Notes: generated by a model from the letters alone, not told the origin. DNA of 64,000 nt from Cyanophora paradoxa (GCA_004431415.1 QPMI01000200.1:69501-133500), one strand, 5' to 3'; shown: positions 1 through 11,507, numbered from the stretch's first letter. Translations and numbers: made by a program.

Positions 1-239
1 CGGGAACAGGTCGCTGCCTGTGTCCGGCTGCTCGCGGACGACGGAGGGCTAGGGGGGGCCGGCCCTGTGATCCGGCCCCGCTTTCCCATTGGGCAGCGCG
101 CGAACGAAGCGAGCGCAGCGCACGGCGGGCGGCGGCCCCTCGACCTCCCCCTCTTCGCCGGCCTGCATTTCGACGCCGCCTGCTCTGCCGTGCATGGGCC
201 CCCCGCACGAGCCCCGCGCTCCCCGACTGCCCGCAGGTC

Positions 240-2928
240 GACGTCCCGCGTTCGGCAGGAGCCCGCGCGACGCTGCGGGCGCGCATCGCGGCGGCGGTGG
301 CCTCCGGGCATGATTCGCCTGCGGAGGTGGAGCCGGCGCGGCTGGCGTCTCTCGACGGGGCGGCTCTCGACGCCCGCGTCGATGCCCTCCGGTCCTCCTG
401 CTCTGGTCTCTTCCCCCGACAGCACCCCGCTCCAGCCCCCAGCACCGTCTGATGGGCCGCTGCAGGCGCCGAGGCGGCGCGCGCGCTTTTCGCCCTTGTC
501 TTCGGAAGCGATGCGGAGGTGCGGTCCGGGCCCCTTTAATGAGCTTGCCCCGACCCCGCGAATCACCCCGCCGTAGGTCGTCGCGTCGGCCCCGGGGCGC
601 CTCAATGGTGGCGCCGCGCATACTGATTGGTCGTTTGGGCCGGTGATGGGCTTCGCAATTCACAAACGGACCTACGTGGCTGCCTCGCGATGCCCCGCGG
701 CGGGGCAATCTCTCGAGCTCTACTCCGCGGACGTGCCCATCGCACGCCGCGTTCGCCGGCCCGCTCCGCCCATCAACGAACTGCCCCTCCCCCACAACGA
801 TCCCTCGGCCTGGTCCAACTACGTGCGCCGCTCTGCGCCAGCGCGCCCTGCCGGGCGCAGAGAGCGGCGGCAGGTGGTGGCGGCGGCGCGGGAGGCGGCC
901 CGGGAAGGGTGCGAGGCAACCTCTGGGGTGAGGCTGCTGGTGGCGAGCGAGGTGCCGCAGGGGGCCGGCCTCTCAAGCTCCGCCGCCCTCGAAGGTGCCG
1001 ACCCCTTGATGCCATTCCCCCTCGACTTCGACTGATGCAAAGAAAAGTCGCCACCCTCCTCGCCCTCGCCCGCCTCAGCCCACCCGCCTCCGGCCCACTT
1101 GCATTCGCCGCGGGCACCGCCGTCGTGCGTTGCCCCGCGGAGACGCGCGCCTGCTGCTCCGACCCCGAGCCGCAGGACGAGCTTCCCGAAACGCTGCTGT
1201 TGGCTGTCTCGCGAATCGCGAACCGCGCCGAGAACTTGTACTGCAACGTCGCCTCCGGTCTTTTTGCCTTTCTTCCCTATGATGCTTTTCCAATTCGAAC
1301 TTCATTCAGGTTTTCTCGACCAGGTCAAGTCGCCCTGCTCCCGAACCCCCCGGGCCCGCGGCCGCTGAGGCGGCTCAGGGGGTCTCTGCCCTCGCCCGGG
1401 CCGGCTGCTTCACTGGGATCGAGTGCCGCGCCGACGAGCCGCGCCTCCTCGGCTCCTTCCCCTGCGCCCTTTCCGCCGCCGGCTACTCCCTTCTAGTCAT
1501 CGAAACAGGGAGTCAGGCGCCTCCTGACTCCACCCTCCCCGCGTTGCGCCGCGATGCAAGCTGCGCCCCGCAGCGGCGCCTTGCGGCCGGCGGCGCGGAC
1601 TCGGATGACGCGGCGTTGCCGCTGTGCGAGCGCCCACTGACCGAGTTTAATCGCCGAGTTCATCGTTACTGGCTCGCCGTCCGGGGCCTCCTCACCGCCC
1701 TGCCCCTCGGCCGCGACCGACGCCCCTTCACACTCGACTCCGACGCCAACCCCGCCCTCGCCTGCTGGTGCGCCGCTCGCTTTGCCCCGCCGCGCGGGCC
1801 CCTCCCCTTACGTATTGCTCCGGCCTTCTAACATGAATACTCGGCGCAGGCCGTGGGAACTCGAGGCCGCCCTAGCTGCAGCCCCGCCCTCCCTCCTGCT
1901 CGTCTGCGAGCCCGAGCTTAATCCCGCCAGCGACATCAACCGCGCCGCCGCGGTGCGGGGCCGCCTGCCGCCCGCCCCCTCGTGGCCGACGCGGAGCAGG
2001 CGCTGGGGGCGAGGCTAGGCTGCGGCGGTTCCGAAGGTGAAGGAGTGCCGGTGGCTCTGCGCCGCGAGGCCGGGGCGCCCCATGCACGTTACGCTTTCGC
2101 CGGATGTCTCCCTGCGAACGTCGAGCCCCTTGCCGCGGCCGCCGCCGCAGGACTTCCGGCCGAACTCCTCGCCACGGGTCCCCTCCTCGAGGTCGTCCGT
2201 GCGCAGCCCCAGCATAACCCTGGCCGGGCCCCGCTGACTTCGTCCAGGCTTCCATGTCCGCGAGGCGGCCCGCGGTGCGCAAGGGGCAAAACTGGTAAGA
2301 GCGGCAACAATACATACATCTTCTAACAAGGCGCGGGCGTGCAGTGCGCGCCCTCTTCGCTCTCCTCTCTCGGCAAGCACCGCCACGCGAGCTCGCCAGC
2401 TGGTGACGCGGATCCCCATGCCCATGTGCTGCTCTCAGCCTGACGCGACTTAAAAGGGTGGCGGCCGAGCTTCGGGAGCACGCGGCGGGCCTGCCTTCGA
2501 AGCAGGCGGCACGGGCTCGTCTCGAGGAGGCGGCGGCGGAGGCAGTGGCGGCGGAACGGGAGCTCTCGAGGCTCGAGGCGGCGGCGGTGCAGGCGGCCCT
2601 CGGGGACCTCTCCTGGGTGGACAAGCGGGACGCCTTCCGGGGGGACGGCCCCGGGCAGCCCCTCCAGCGCGCCTACGACGCCGCCGAGTCGGCTGCCGCC
2701 TTCGAGGCGACCGAGGGCCTGCAACTGCCCGACGTCGTGGGCAAGGTCGCGCCGGGGGCGGGCTGGGGCGGTGCCGTCGCGATTTGGGCAAAGCCGGCCG
2801 CGGTGGAGCGCGTGCGCGCCTGCGTCCTTGAGGCCCGCGCCGGCGTCGATGTGTGGTCCGCCACCTTCTCCCCTGGGGCGCGCCTCGATTTCGATGGCGT
2901 CTCCGGATCCGTAGCGAGACAGCGCTAG
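240..2928 (+). CDS. GHMP-superfamily sugar kinase, galactokinase/galacturonokinase-like, multi-exon
   Basis: Predicted cytosolic kinase phosphorylating a sugar at C1. Conserved blocks appear in the family order: an N-terminal helix (ALFALVFGSDAE, to 518), an intron 519-576, then the sugar-binding block APGRLNGGAAHTDW (from 577), the ATP-binding motif 3 GAGLSSSAALE (to about 994), an intron to about 1048 that joins to VATLLALARL, then ENLYCNVASG/FLDQV (the catalytic-base region, split by an intron near 1257-1310), and the C-terminal GAGWGGAVAIW block (2755-2795); stop at 2926-2928. In galactokinases the sugar block reads GEHTDY. Here the Glu is Ala, as in plant galacturonokinase (GAHIDH), so a uronic-acid substrate is possible. 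The true start and the exons between about 1380 and 2450 are not settled. Confidence 0.75.
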
Positions 2929-3236
2929 CTGGCGCTGGCATTCTCGAACGTACTAGTACGGTAGCGTGTGGCTAGTTTGGATCCTCGAACGCTTACAGAA
3001 TCTGAAAAATATATCCTTCTGCGTAAGCAAATCCGCTGGCCTCATGGCCACTGCCCTATAGCCTAGTAGCTAGCTCAGGCTAGTGTACCCCCTATCTGGC
3101 ATCGCGTGTCAGCGGTGCGTCAGAGTTCGCTAAGAGCTCGAGCATGCGCGTGACTAGCTGAAAGATCTGAGGCGCGCGCGGGACCGCTGACGGCGCGCGC
3201 AATCTTTTTCACGCGATTTCGCGTGCGCAGGTCACG
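2929..3236. other. Intergenic spacer between sugar kinase and serC
   Basis: No coding signal. It holds short palindromic CTAG-rich stretches, and a splice-acceptor-like GTGCGCAG lies just before the serC start (about 3222-3230), so part of it may be a 5'-UTR intron of serC. Confidence 0.5.
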
Positions 3237-4762
3237 ATGACGGTCGAGAAGCCGACAATGAAGCCTGCGTCGCCTTGCTTCGGATCGGGCCCCTGCAAGA
3301 AGCGCCCAGGCTACACCGTTCAGGAAGCGCTCAAGGACTGCCCCTTGGGGCGTTCGCATCGCTCGGAGCTCGGTCTTGGCAAAATTAAGAAGGCTATCGA
3401 GGACACGCACAAGCTGCTGGGCCTCCCCGATGACTACGTGGTCGGGATCGTCCCCGCATCGGACACCGGCGCCGTCGAGATGGCGATGTGGTCGATGCTG
3501 GGCCCGCGCCCCGTCGATATCTGTTATTGGGAAGCGTTCGGACAGGGCTGGTACGATGACGCCGTCAAGCAGCTCAAGCTGAAAGACGTCGCCAACGTCA
3601 AGGCGGACTACGGCAAGCTCCCTGACCTCTCCCAGGTCCGCCCCGACCACGACGTGATCTTCACGTGGAACGGCACCACTTCTGGTGTGAAGGTGCAACA
3701 CGCCGTCTGCTATAAGCGCCCGGGCGGCTGATGCGGGCGCGGGCAGGTCCCGAACAGCGAGTTCATTAGCGACAACCGCGAGGGCATCGTCATCTGCGAC
3801 GCCACGTCCGCGATCTTCGCGCAGGTGCGCAGAAGTGCTCGCCACCAAAGTGCGCCTGCGCGACGCCGCGGCGGGGTCTGACCCACTCTTTCCTTTCCCG
3901 CAGGATATGAAGCCTTGGAACAAGCTCGACGTGATCACATACAGCTGGCAAAAGGCGCTTCCTACGTATAATCTCTTTCCGACGAGACTCCGGCGACGCG
4001 CTGCCCGCAGGTCCTTGGGGGGGAGGGTGCTCACGGCGTGATCATCCTGAGCCCGCGCGCCATCCAACGGCTCGAGTCCTACACTCCCTCGTGGCCGATG
4101 CCGAAGGTACTGTCCGGCCGCGCGCACGACGAAGGCCGCGGCGCCGATGGCGGGGCCAGATCTTCCGCATGACGAAGGGCGGGAAGCTGAACCGGGAGAT
4201 TTTCGAGGGCTCGGTGATTAACACGCCCTCGATGATGTGCGTGGAGGACTACCTCGACGCTCTGGAATGGTCCAAGGTCCGCCCCGCTTTCCCTCCCGCC
4301 CGCCGGTTCCGAACCGAGTCGTGCCCGGCAGTCCCTTGGCGGCCTGGACGCGCTGCTGGCCAAGTCGAAGCGCAACTTCGCCGTGCTGGAAAGGTGAGGG
4401 GGGCGTGGGAGGCGGCCGGCTGGGGCCCGACGCGGCGCAGGTTCGTGGCGGAGAATGACTGGATCCACTTCCTGTGCGAGGACCCGGCGATCCGTTCGAA
4501 CACCTCCGTCTGCCTTACCCTCGACCTCCCCGCGGACAAGGCGCGCTCGCTCGCGCGGCGGGGCGGGGTGGGGCGGGGGCGAAGGGGGCGGCAGGTGAAG
4601 CAGCTGCAGAAGCTGCTCTCCTCGGAGAAGGTGGCGTACGACATCGGGAGCTACCGGGACGCGCCGGCCGGCCTTCGTATCTGGTGCGGCTCCACCGTCG
4701 AGGAGGCCGACCTCGAGGCCCTCTGCCCCTGGATCAAGTGGGCCTACCACCAGCTCAAGTGA
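3237..4762 (+). CDS. Phosphoserine aminotransferase (serC_2 / Methanosarcina-alphaproteobacterial type), 8 exons
   Basis: PLP enzyme of serine biosynthesis: 3-phosphohydroxypyruvate plus glutamate to phosphoserine. Exons read from splice sites and conservation: 3237-3692, 3747-3824, 3904-3954, 4011-4106, 4160-4276, 4332-4393, 4441-4540, 4595-4762; they sum to 1128 nt and a 375-residue protein, the usual length of this subfamily. Recognisable blocks are the N-terminal [18 protein letters not shown], the substrate/PLP region [12 protein letters not shown], the cofactor Asp in [11 protein letters not shown] and the Schiff-base Lys in YSWQK joined to VLGGEGAHG. Introns 3 and 7 start with GC. This is not the common eukaryotic/E. 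coli PSAT subfamily, so a bacterial origin is plausible (inference). A hairpin-containing 3' element follows 50 nt after the stop. Confidence 0.93.
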
Positions 4763-4812
4763 TCGCCCTCGCCCCCAGCCTCCTGTGCGACGCTTCACTT
4801 GGCCCTACTGTA

Positions 4813-4864
4813 TTTCAGATATGACTCACACGATATCTGGACTAGCCCAGTAGCTGTTCGGACT
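4813..4864 (+). promoter_or_regulatory. Conserved hairpin-bearing 3' element, copy 1
   Basis: A ~52-bp sequence starting TTTCAGATATGACTCACACG and containing the inverted repeat CAGATAT/ATATCTG, then GGACTAGCCCAGTAGCTG and TTCGGACTA. It lies between the serC stop and the stop of the convergent photolyase/NYN gene. Closely related copies lie at 21924 and 41155, also just after stop codons in tail-to-tail gaps, and a truncated copy is at 32338. A role in 3'-end formation is inferred from position only. Confidence 0.55.
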
Positions 4865-4944
4865 ATCCACGGGTGGGGGCGGGACGGGGGGAGGTGGGGG
4901 AAAGCGGAAGAAGGAAAGGGTCTCCGTGTGGCCGTGTGCGTGTG

Positions 4945-7136
4945 CTAGGAGGGTTGAGGGGCGGCGGCAGCAATGATGGCCGCCTCGACGCCAGCGGGGT
5001 CCCCCCCCGCGAGGGCGAGGGCGAGGAAGTCAAGCGAGGGCATCTGCGCCGCGTGCCTCGGCGGGGGCACGGGTGCGCGTGGGGCCGAGGGAGGGCGTCG
5101 CACGACGGGCCGGCCGCGGGCGCGGAGGGCGGCGGCGAGGCGCCGGTCGGAGGTGACGAAGAGGGCGTCGGGCGCGCATCCGCCCCGCGCGATGGCTGTG
5201 AAGAGCTCGTCCGTCGTCCTGTGTTCCGGCTGCGCGAAACTGACCTGCCGCCCCGTCACGCGCCCTCGCGGCGCAGTCGCGGGGTCGGCGGGGCCGCGCC
5301 TGCAGGGAGCCCGGGGCAAGGGCGGGGGCTGTGGCCGGAACGCGCGGCGGGGGCGGAACGCGGCGGTCGAAGACGAGGCGGACGGCGCCGGCAATGCCGA
5401 GCACGGGTGCCCGCCCGCCCCGGTGCCCCCGCAGCGCCCCCGCCAGCGCGGCCTCCGCCTCCGCCGCGTGTCCCAGGAAGACCAGCCGCCGCAGACACCC
5501 GACGCTGCCCTCGCGTCAAACCGGCCTCGCGCCTGCACCCGCGGCGCAGACCAGTGCAGCAGGTTGTTGCCGTCAACGTACGCCAGCGCATACCGCGCCT
5601 CCGCGTGTGGCTGCCCCAGGGCCGGGTTTGTGGACGTCGCTGCTCCGGGGGCGCATTGCTCGGCGTCGTCGACGGCGGCGGCGCGCTCGTGCCGGCCGAT
5701 CTCGTCGCTGTAACTCGCGTCCAGCGCCTCCCCGCCGTCGGGCGCGTGCCGCGGCGCGCGCGGGGTGACCACCTGCGGCTCGTCGAGCGGCGCGCGGGGC
5801 AAGGGGCGGCGGGGCACCTTCGGGTGGGGAAGGGCGGCGGAGAGCAGCGGCCGGTAGCGCTTAGGGAGGGATCCGCGGGCGGCGTGCGCGAGCAGAAAGT
5901 CGCGGAAGAGCAGCTCCGAGAGGAGCGAGTAAGGGGCCCACATGCCGCGCCCTCCCCGGCCTCCCGCCGGCCCCTCCACCCACGCCCCCATCCCCAGCTC
6001 TCGGTACGCCTCCCGCGCCGAGACGCTGCGCCCATGTGGGCGCCCCGGGCGGCGAGGCGGGCCGGGGCGCGCGCCTTCCGAGCCGGAGGGCCGTGGAGAG
6101 CGGGTGGCGCCAGGCGGCGAGGTGAAGGCGCCAGTCGAGCGAGGCGCCCCGGAGGGCCGCGAGCGCGTCGTTCTCAAGCTCCGGCGCCGCCTCGAGGTCC
6201 AGCGCGAAGGGCCCCTCCTGCAAGCCCCTCAGCGCCACGCCCCGGGGCCCCCGTGAGCGCCTCGCACCTCTCCGCGGCCTGCATCGAGAGCGAGCCTCGC
6301 GATCACGTCCGGCCCCGGCAGCGGGCCAAAGTTCGGGGCGGCCGCTGGCGCCCGCACGAAGAGCCGCACAGCGCGACGACTGCGGCCCTCCGCCCCAAAC
6401 GACGCGCGCGGCCGCAGCAGGGACTGCTTGAAGTCCAGGAACGACGCTGGGGGCTGCTACGTGGTGAGGCAGAACCGAGATCGCGCGGCGGCCCGGGAAG
6501 TGCGCGATGGGCAGACCTCGCGAAGCTGGGGGTAGTCGGCAGGGTCGAGCAGCGTCGGCGGCTCGGAGATATTCAGCGCCACTCCGGAGGCTTTCGAAGC
6601 GGCTCGAGCCCGCTCGAGGGTATCGTCAGCGGGCAGCCCTGAGCGCCACGTCGGTGCGTTGAGCAGGGCCGAAGCCAGGGTCGGCGCCTGCTCCCTCACC
6701 GGGAGTTATGTGCACGGACGCGACCGCGCAAGAGGACGATGACGCGAGCATCCGAGGCACCACGTCCCGCGCCGGACCGACTGCCACGACCAGGTCGCTG
6801 CCGCGTTCCCGCAGGCCGCGCTGCAGCGAGCTCACTGCTCTCCTCTGATGCTCGAAGTGATCGAGCTACCGGAAGCGTTCGTCAGGCGCGCGATTTATAT
6901 GTGCTGCAGCAGTAGCCGCACCAGCATGCCCTCCAGATCTTCACGGATACGCGGGAGGGCACGGATTGCTCCTGCTGCCCGCTCGTAAGGTCTGGCGAGA
7001 CTGATCGTCAGGTCTTCCCGCACAATCTAGTTCAACACGCAATGCCTTACCGTGGATCGAAGACGTACACCTGAGCACTCATTCAGCCGGATCGCCGACT
7101 CCTGGTCAAGTCATTGCGCACCGGTACGACGGGCAG
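4945..7136 (-). CDS. Photolyase/cryptochrome-type N-terminal domain fused to a NYN (PIN-like) domain
   Basis: Read from high to low coordinates: VVPVRNDL (7107-7130) and VYVFDPR (about 7045), hallmarks of the photolyase alpha/beta antenna domain; a LRERGSDLVVAVGPARDVVP helix-strand pair (6770-6830); LNISEPPTLLDPADYPQLRE (6530-6600); then VSAREAYRELG and WAPYSLLSELLFRDFLLAH (5880-6030), the start of the helical domain as in DASH-type cryptochromes. The FAD-binding core that should follow is not visible. Instead comes YVDGNNLLHW, LRRLVFLGH, VLGIAGAVRLVFD, RTTDELFTAI and ALFVTSDRRLAAALRARG (4990-5590), a NYN/YacP-like nuclease fold with Asp-rich motifs. Stop at 4945-4947. The join between VRNDL and the next block is out of frame, so an error, micro-intron or decay is possible. 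The first exon may be a presequence starting near 7627, 24 bp from the CCT4 start. Confidence 0.6.
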
Positions 7137-7650
7137 CCCAGTTTGAGCAGCGCTGATGAGGGAACTGTTATCTCTCAGCCTGCGCAAGCACGCAATCAGC
7201 TCTGCAGCTCGGCGCCGGAGGGCTTTGCAGCTGGAGCTGGACGATGCACCTCAACAACCCATCGGACACAAGGGCGATCGCACACTTGTCGCTGGCATTA
7301 GCATCGCTTGCTATTGCTCTGATCCGAACCGCGCCTCCGCTGTTACCTCGAGCTCGACACCCGCGGACACGCGGTGTGCTCAACCGCGGTCGCCCAAAAC
7401 GATCGGGTCGAAGAGGCCCTACAGATTTTCGACACGGCGCTGGAAGGCACGCACAGAAATCCATCCGATCCAGCGGCGGCGCCGCCGCATGCGCAGCGCA
7501 GCGGCGCTCCTGCCAGCGGCGCTGTCGCCGCGCTGAGCTGTGGGGGGTACAGTCTACTTAGGTTCGCGCGAGACGCTCGCAGGGTTCGGCCCGCAACAGG
7601 AGAAGAGCGGACTCTCAGGCGTTGCATCGCTAGGCTTCAGGGCGTAGAGC

Positions 7651-10600
7651 ATGGCGTCCTCCGCCCCGGTCTTCAAGGGGAAGGGTTCGAGCGAGAGCTT
7701 CAGAGAAAAGGCCAAGGAGACGGTACGCGAGCTCTCCTAGAGCAGGCGACCGGACATGATTTGTCTCACTGCCTGCGGTCGCTTGCAGTCTGTGCGGACA
7801 TCCAACATTGTCGCCGCGAAGGGTCCGCTGGGCCGCGCCGCGCGAGCGCCGCTCCTCTGTTGGCTCTCGACTCATTGCGCCGTGTGTCGCAGCCGTTTCC
7901 GATGCCGTCCGGACGTCGCTCGGGCCAAAGGGAATGGACAAGATGGTGCGCTTCCATTTTTGCAGAGCCGGTCGCCAAGACCCGACATGTGGCCGGCCGA
8001 GCGCTTCTGTCGCACGTTGACACCATTTCCGGATCGCCGCAGGTCCAGACTGGCACTGGCGAGGTCATCATCACGAATGACGGCGCGACCATCTTGAAGC
8101 AGATGGAAGTGCTGCACCCGGCAGCAAAAATGGTGCACTAGCGGCCTGATGTCTTCCGTATTCCGATGATTTGGAGAGTTACTAAGCGCATGTGCAGCTC
8201 GTCGAACTCTCCAAGTCACAGGATGTCGAGGCGGGTGATGGCACTACCAGCGTCGTCGTCATTGCCGGCTCGCTGCTGAACGCTTGTCTTGGTCTCCTTG
8301 AGAAGGGTTCGTCGGCTCGTGGCTCCGTCGCGTACGCGCCGCAGGCGTGGTACTGAGGTCTCGCCAGGCATCCACGCGAGCGTGATCTCGGAGGCCTTTG
8401 GCAAGGCCGCAGATAAGGCGGATCAGATTCTCACTAGCATCGCGCAAAAGGTCGACCTGTCGGACCGCGAATCCCTTCTCAAGAGCGCTTCCACCTCCCT
8501 CAACTCCAAGGTGCGGTCTCGCATGTGTCCGCCTTTACGCCTTTCCCTGCTTCTGGAAGGATGGTAATAAACTATAACTTAAGACGTCCTAGCCACGAGC
8601 TGGTGACACAATGGTTTCACAATTGCTGACCCCAGAACACTCCCCGGAATGCTTTCTCGCTGCCTAGCACGTCGCTTCCTGACCAGCTCTTGTTTTTCTC
8701 CTGGCAGGTCGTGTCCCAGAACTCTGCTCAACTCTCTCCCCTCGCCGTGGACGCCGTTCTGCGCGTCATCGATCCGTCCGCCGCAACGAATGTCGACCTC
8801 CGCGACATCCGGGTGCGCTCCGCACTTCACGGAGCGGGAGCCTGTCTCATGCGAAGCGCGCGCAGATCGTCAAGAAGCTTGGTGGCACGGTCGACGACAC
8901 GGAGCTCGTCGACGGCATTGTCTTCACTCAGAAAGCCAGCCACGCCGCAGGTGCGCCCTCATCCCTGCGCTCCGCCAGCGGCCTGTGCTGCGGCTTCTTC
9001 TTGAATTAGCTAATGTTTGTTTGAATGTCGGTCTGGCCGCGCTAACTTTGGCGCGTGCGCAGGGGGCCCGACTCGAATCCAGAACTGCAAGATCGGCCTC
9101 ATCCAGTTCTGCCTGTCGGCTCCCAAGACCGACGTGCGCACCCGTGAGTACGCCACGGCTGTCCTGCGCTTGACCTCCAGCGACAGATGGAGAACAACGT
9201 CGTGGTGAACGACTATCAGCAGATGGACCGCATCCTTCGGGAAGAGCGGGATTACATCCTGAAGATGTGCAAGAAGATCCAGAAGGCTGGCTGCAACGTC
9301 CTCCTCATCCAGAAGTCGATCCTGCGCGACGCCGTGAACGACTACTCCCTCCACTTCCTCGCCAAGATGAAGGCGCGCCCGGGAGCCCCCGCCGGGAGGG
9401 GAGGCGAGGGCGTCTGAGGCTCGGCGGCGCAGATCGCGGTGGTGAAGGACATCGAGCGGGACGAGATCGAGTTCATTTGCAAGACGCTCGGCTGCCTGCC
9501 GATCGCCTCCATCGACTCGTTCGCCCCGGAGCGCCTCGGCAAGGCTGACCTCTTTGAGGAGGTCTCCACCACCGATGGCAAGATCGTCAAGGCAATTCCC
9601 GCCCTACGCCCATACCCCCGTTCCTCACGCGTCGCAGATCACCGGCGTGCCGAATCCCGGCCGCACTGTCTCCGTCCTCGTCCGGGGCTCGAACAAGCTC
9701 GTGCGACCTCCCCCCCGAGAGCCGTCGTACCGCCCGTGCCGAGCCGGTGCAGATGATCGACGAGGCGGATCGCTCTCTTCACGACGCGCTGTGCGTCATC
9801 CGCTGCCTCGTCAAAAAGCGTTTCCTCGTCGCCGGCGGCGGCGCCCCCGAAATCGAGGCCCGCCTCGTCGCGCGCCCTGTCCCTGCGCCGTGCCGAGCCA
9901 GCTCGCGCAGGTGTCGCAGCAGCTTGCGGAGTGGGCGAAGACCCTACCCGGGATGGAGAGCTTCTGCGTGCGGGCCTTCGCCGACGCGATGGAGATCGGT
10001 GCGCCGCCTCGACCAGCCTGCCCCCGACCCCCTCTAAACGTTGACGCAGTGCCGTACACACTGGCGGAGAACGCCGGTCTGAACCCGATCCAAATAGTCA
10101 CCGAGCTCCGCAACAGGCACATAAACGGCGAGAAGACCGCCGGCATCAACGTCCGCAAGGTCCGCCCCCCAAGCCGCCCCCGTCGAACCCCGCATCTTTT
10201 TATCTGCGGGGCACATTGCTCTTGGTAGCAGTTGGGCTTCCGTTAAATACAGATGCCAAAGCGAGCAAGTGCGGGCTCTGCACGCGGCTCCGCCGGTTCT
10301 TGGCGCCGCGAATGTTTTTCCCGCTTGACAGACCAGCGACCTTGCCCTAGAACTTACCTCCTATCCCCCCGTTTTTTATATCGATGAGCGGTTTTGTCGT
10401 ATTTTTATTTCTACTTCCCTGTGGCGAATCGCATCCGCCCCTTTGGAGTGTGCCCGCTTTTCATCTTACTCGTCTGGCAGGGCTGCATCACGAACATCCT
10501 GGAGGAGAACGTAGTGCAGCCGCTGCTCGTATCCACTAGCGCGATCAAGCTGGCGACCGAGACCGTCCGCATGATCCTTAAGATCGACGACATCGTGAGG

Positions 10601-10661
10601 CCATCCCCCTCGGCGCACTGGCCTCCCGCTGACGCCTGCCTCCCAGGTCGCGGTACGATGA
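7651..10661 (+). CDS. CCT4: T-complex protein 1 subunit delta (CCT4) of the TRiC chaperonin, about 17 exons
   Basis: Subunit of the cytosolic eight-subunit ATP-dependent folding ring (actin, tubulin and other clients). Blocks follow CCT-delta order: [49 protein letters not shown] (ATPase GDGTT), [144 protein letters not shown] (catalytic-region GGG), [70 protein letters not shown]-stop. ATG at 7651; the last intron runs from about 10596 to 10646 and leaves five codons with the TGA at 10659-10661. At least three introns (after FLAKMK, DGKIVK and APEIE) start with GC. Confidence 0.97.
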
Positions 10662-11507
10662 GTCTCGCCCCCGCTTGTAGCTCTAGTGCAGAAATTGCGT
10701 GTGCTAGTCGTGAGCACATCCAGTTCCCCCGGCGTTCAGTAATTTGCGGCGCTTTTCAGCAACACAACGCTTGAATTCGTTCGTGGGCTTTGATTTTTGG
10801 AGCACACCTTGAGAACGGTAGCCCAGTGGAGGCGGGCTTTAGTAAAATTGTCCCTGCGGCAAGAGTGGCCTTGGGGTCTTGGGGCTTCAAGGCGAGAGAG
10901 GGGCCCCTCTTTTGTTTTTAAACGGCGGGGGGGGGGGGGGGGCCATGCCATTGGCCACATGGACCGGGCCATGATGATGCCGCAACGGCTTTGGCACCCG
11001 GTGACCGGGCCGCTCGGCCGCGGCATGGGCGGATCGATCCGATGATCAGAAGTGTTATAATTAGCTGCCAGGCTGCATGCAGGCCGATTTAATTTGCAAG
11101 CTGCCCGGCCGCCGGGCCGCCGGGCCTGCAGCTGGCGGACAAGCTCCGAGCCTCGCCGAGCTCGAGAGTACTAGAGTACTAGTCCGACCGTCGGACGCCC
11201 GGCCGTGACGGTCGGAGGCTCAGCGGCTCGGAGGACTCTGATTTCGTCACGGCGTCGACATCCGATGATCCCGCGGCCGGGACCGGCCTGGCGGGGGAAT
11301 TAAATCAAATTAAAGGTCGTTCTTCCCCAACTTGCCGCATTGACAGCATGCACATGCGCAGCTGCTCATCATAGTCATCACTACTGCTGCGAGGCTCTTG
11401 AGTCATTGATATCCGATGATTACCTCCTTCAAAAAATGTGAAACTCACCTATATATGTAACAGATCTAGAGGCTGCCCTAGTGGGGCTACATAGCACATT
11501 CTGCGGC
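10662..11507. other. Tail-to-tail intergenic region between CCT4 and the GPC1-like gene
   Basis: No gene seen. It contains a G homopolymer of about 18 nt (10927-10943), a CCGG-rich stretch (11103-11130), and a possible hairpin CCGACCGTC...GACGGTCGG (11182-11214). The conserved 3' element of the other convergent gaps is not present here. Confidence 0.5.

Noticed and set aside
820-862. Short GT-AG intron in the sugar kinase after SNY
   Set aside because: Removing 823-860 breaks the frame, while reading through keeps it.
4873-6642. 589-codon open frame on the + strand
   Set aside because: Antisense shadow of the photolyase/NYN gene. Arg/Gly/Pro-rich with no domain, whereas the minus strand carries conserved motifs.
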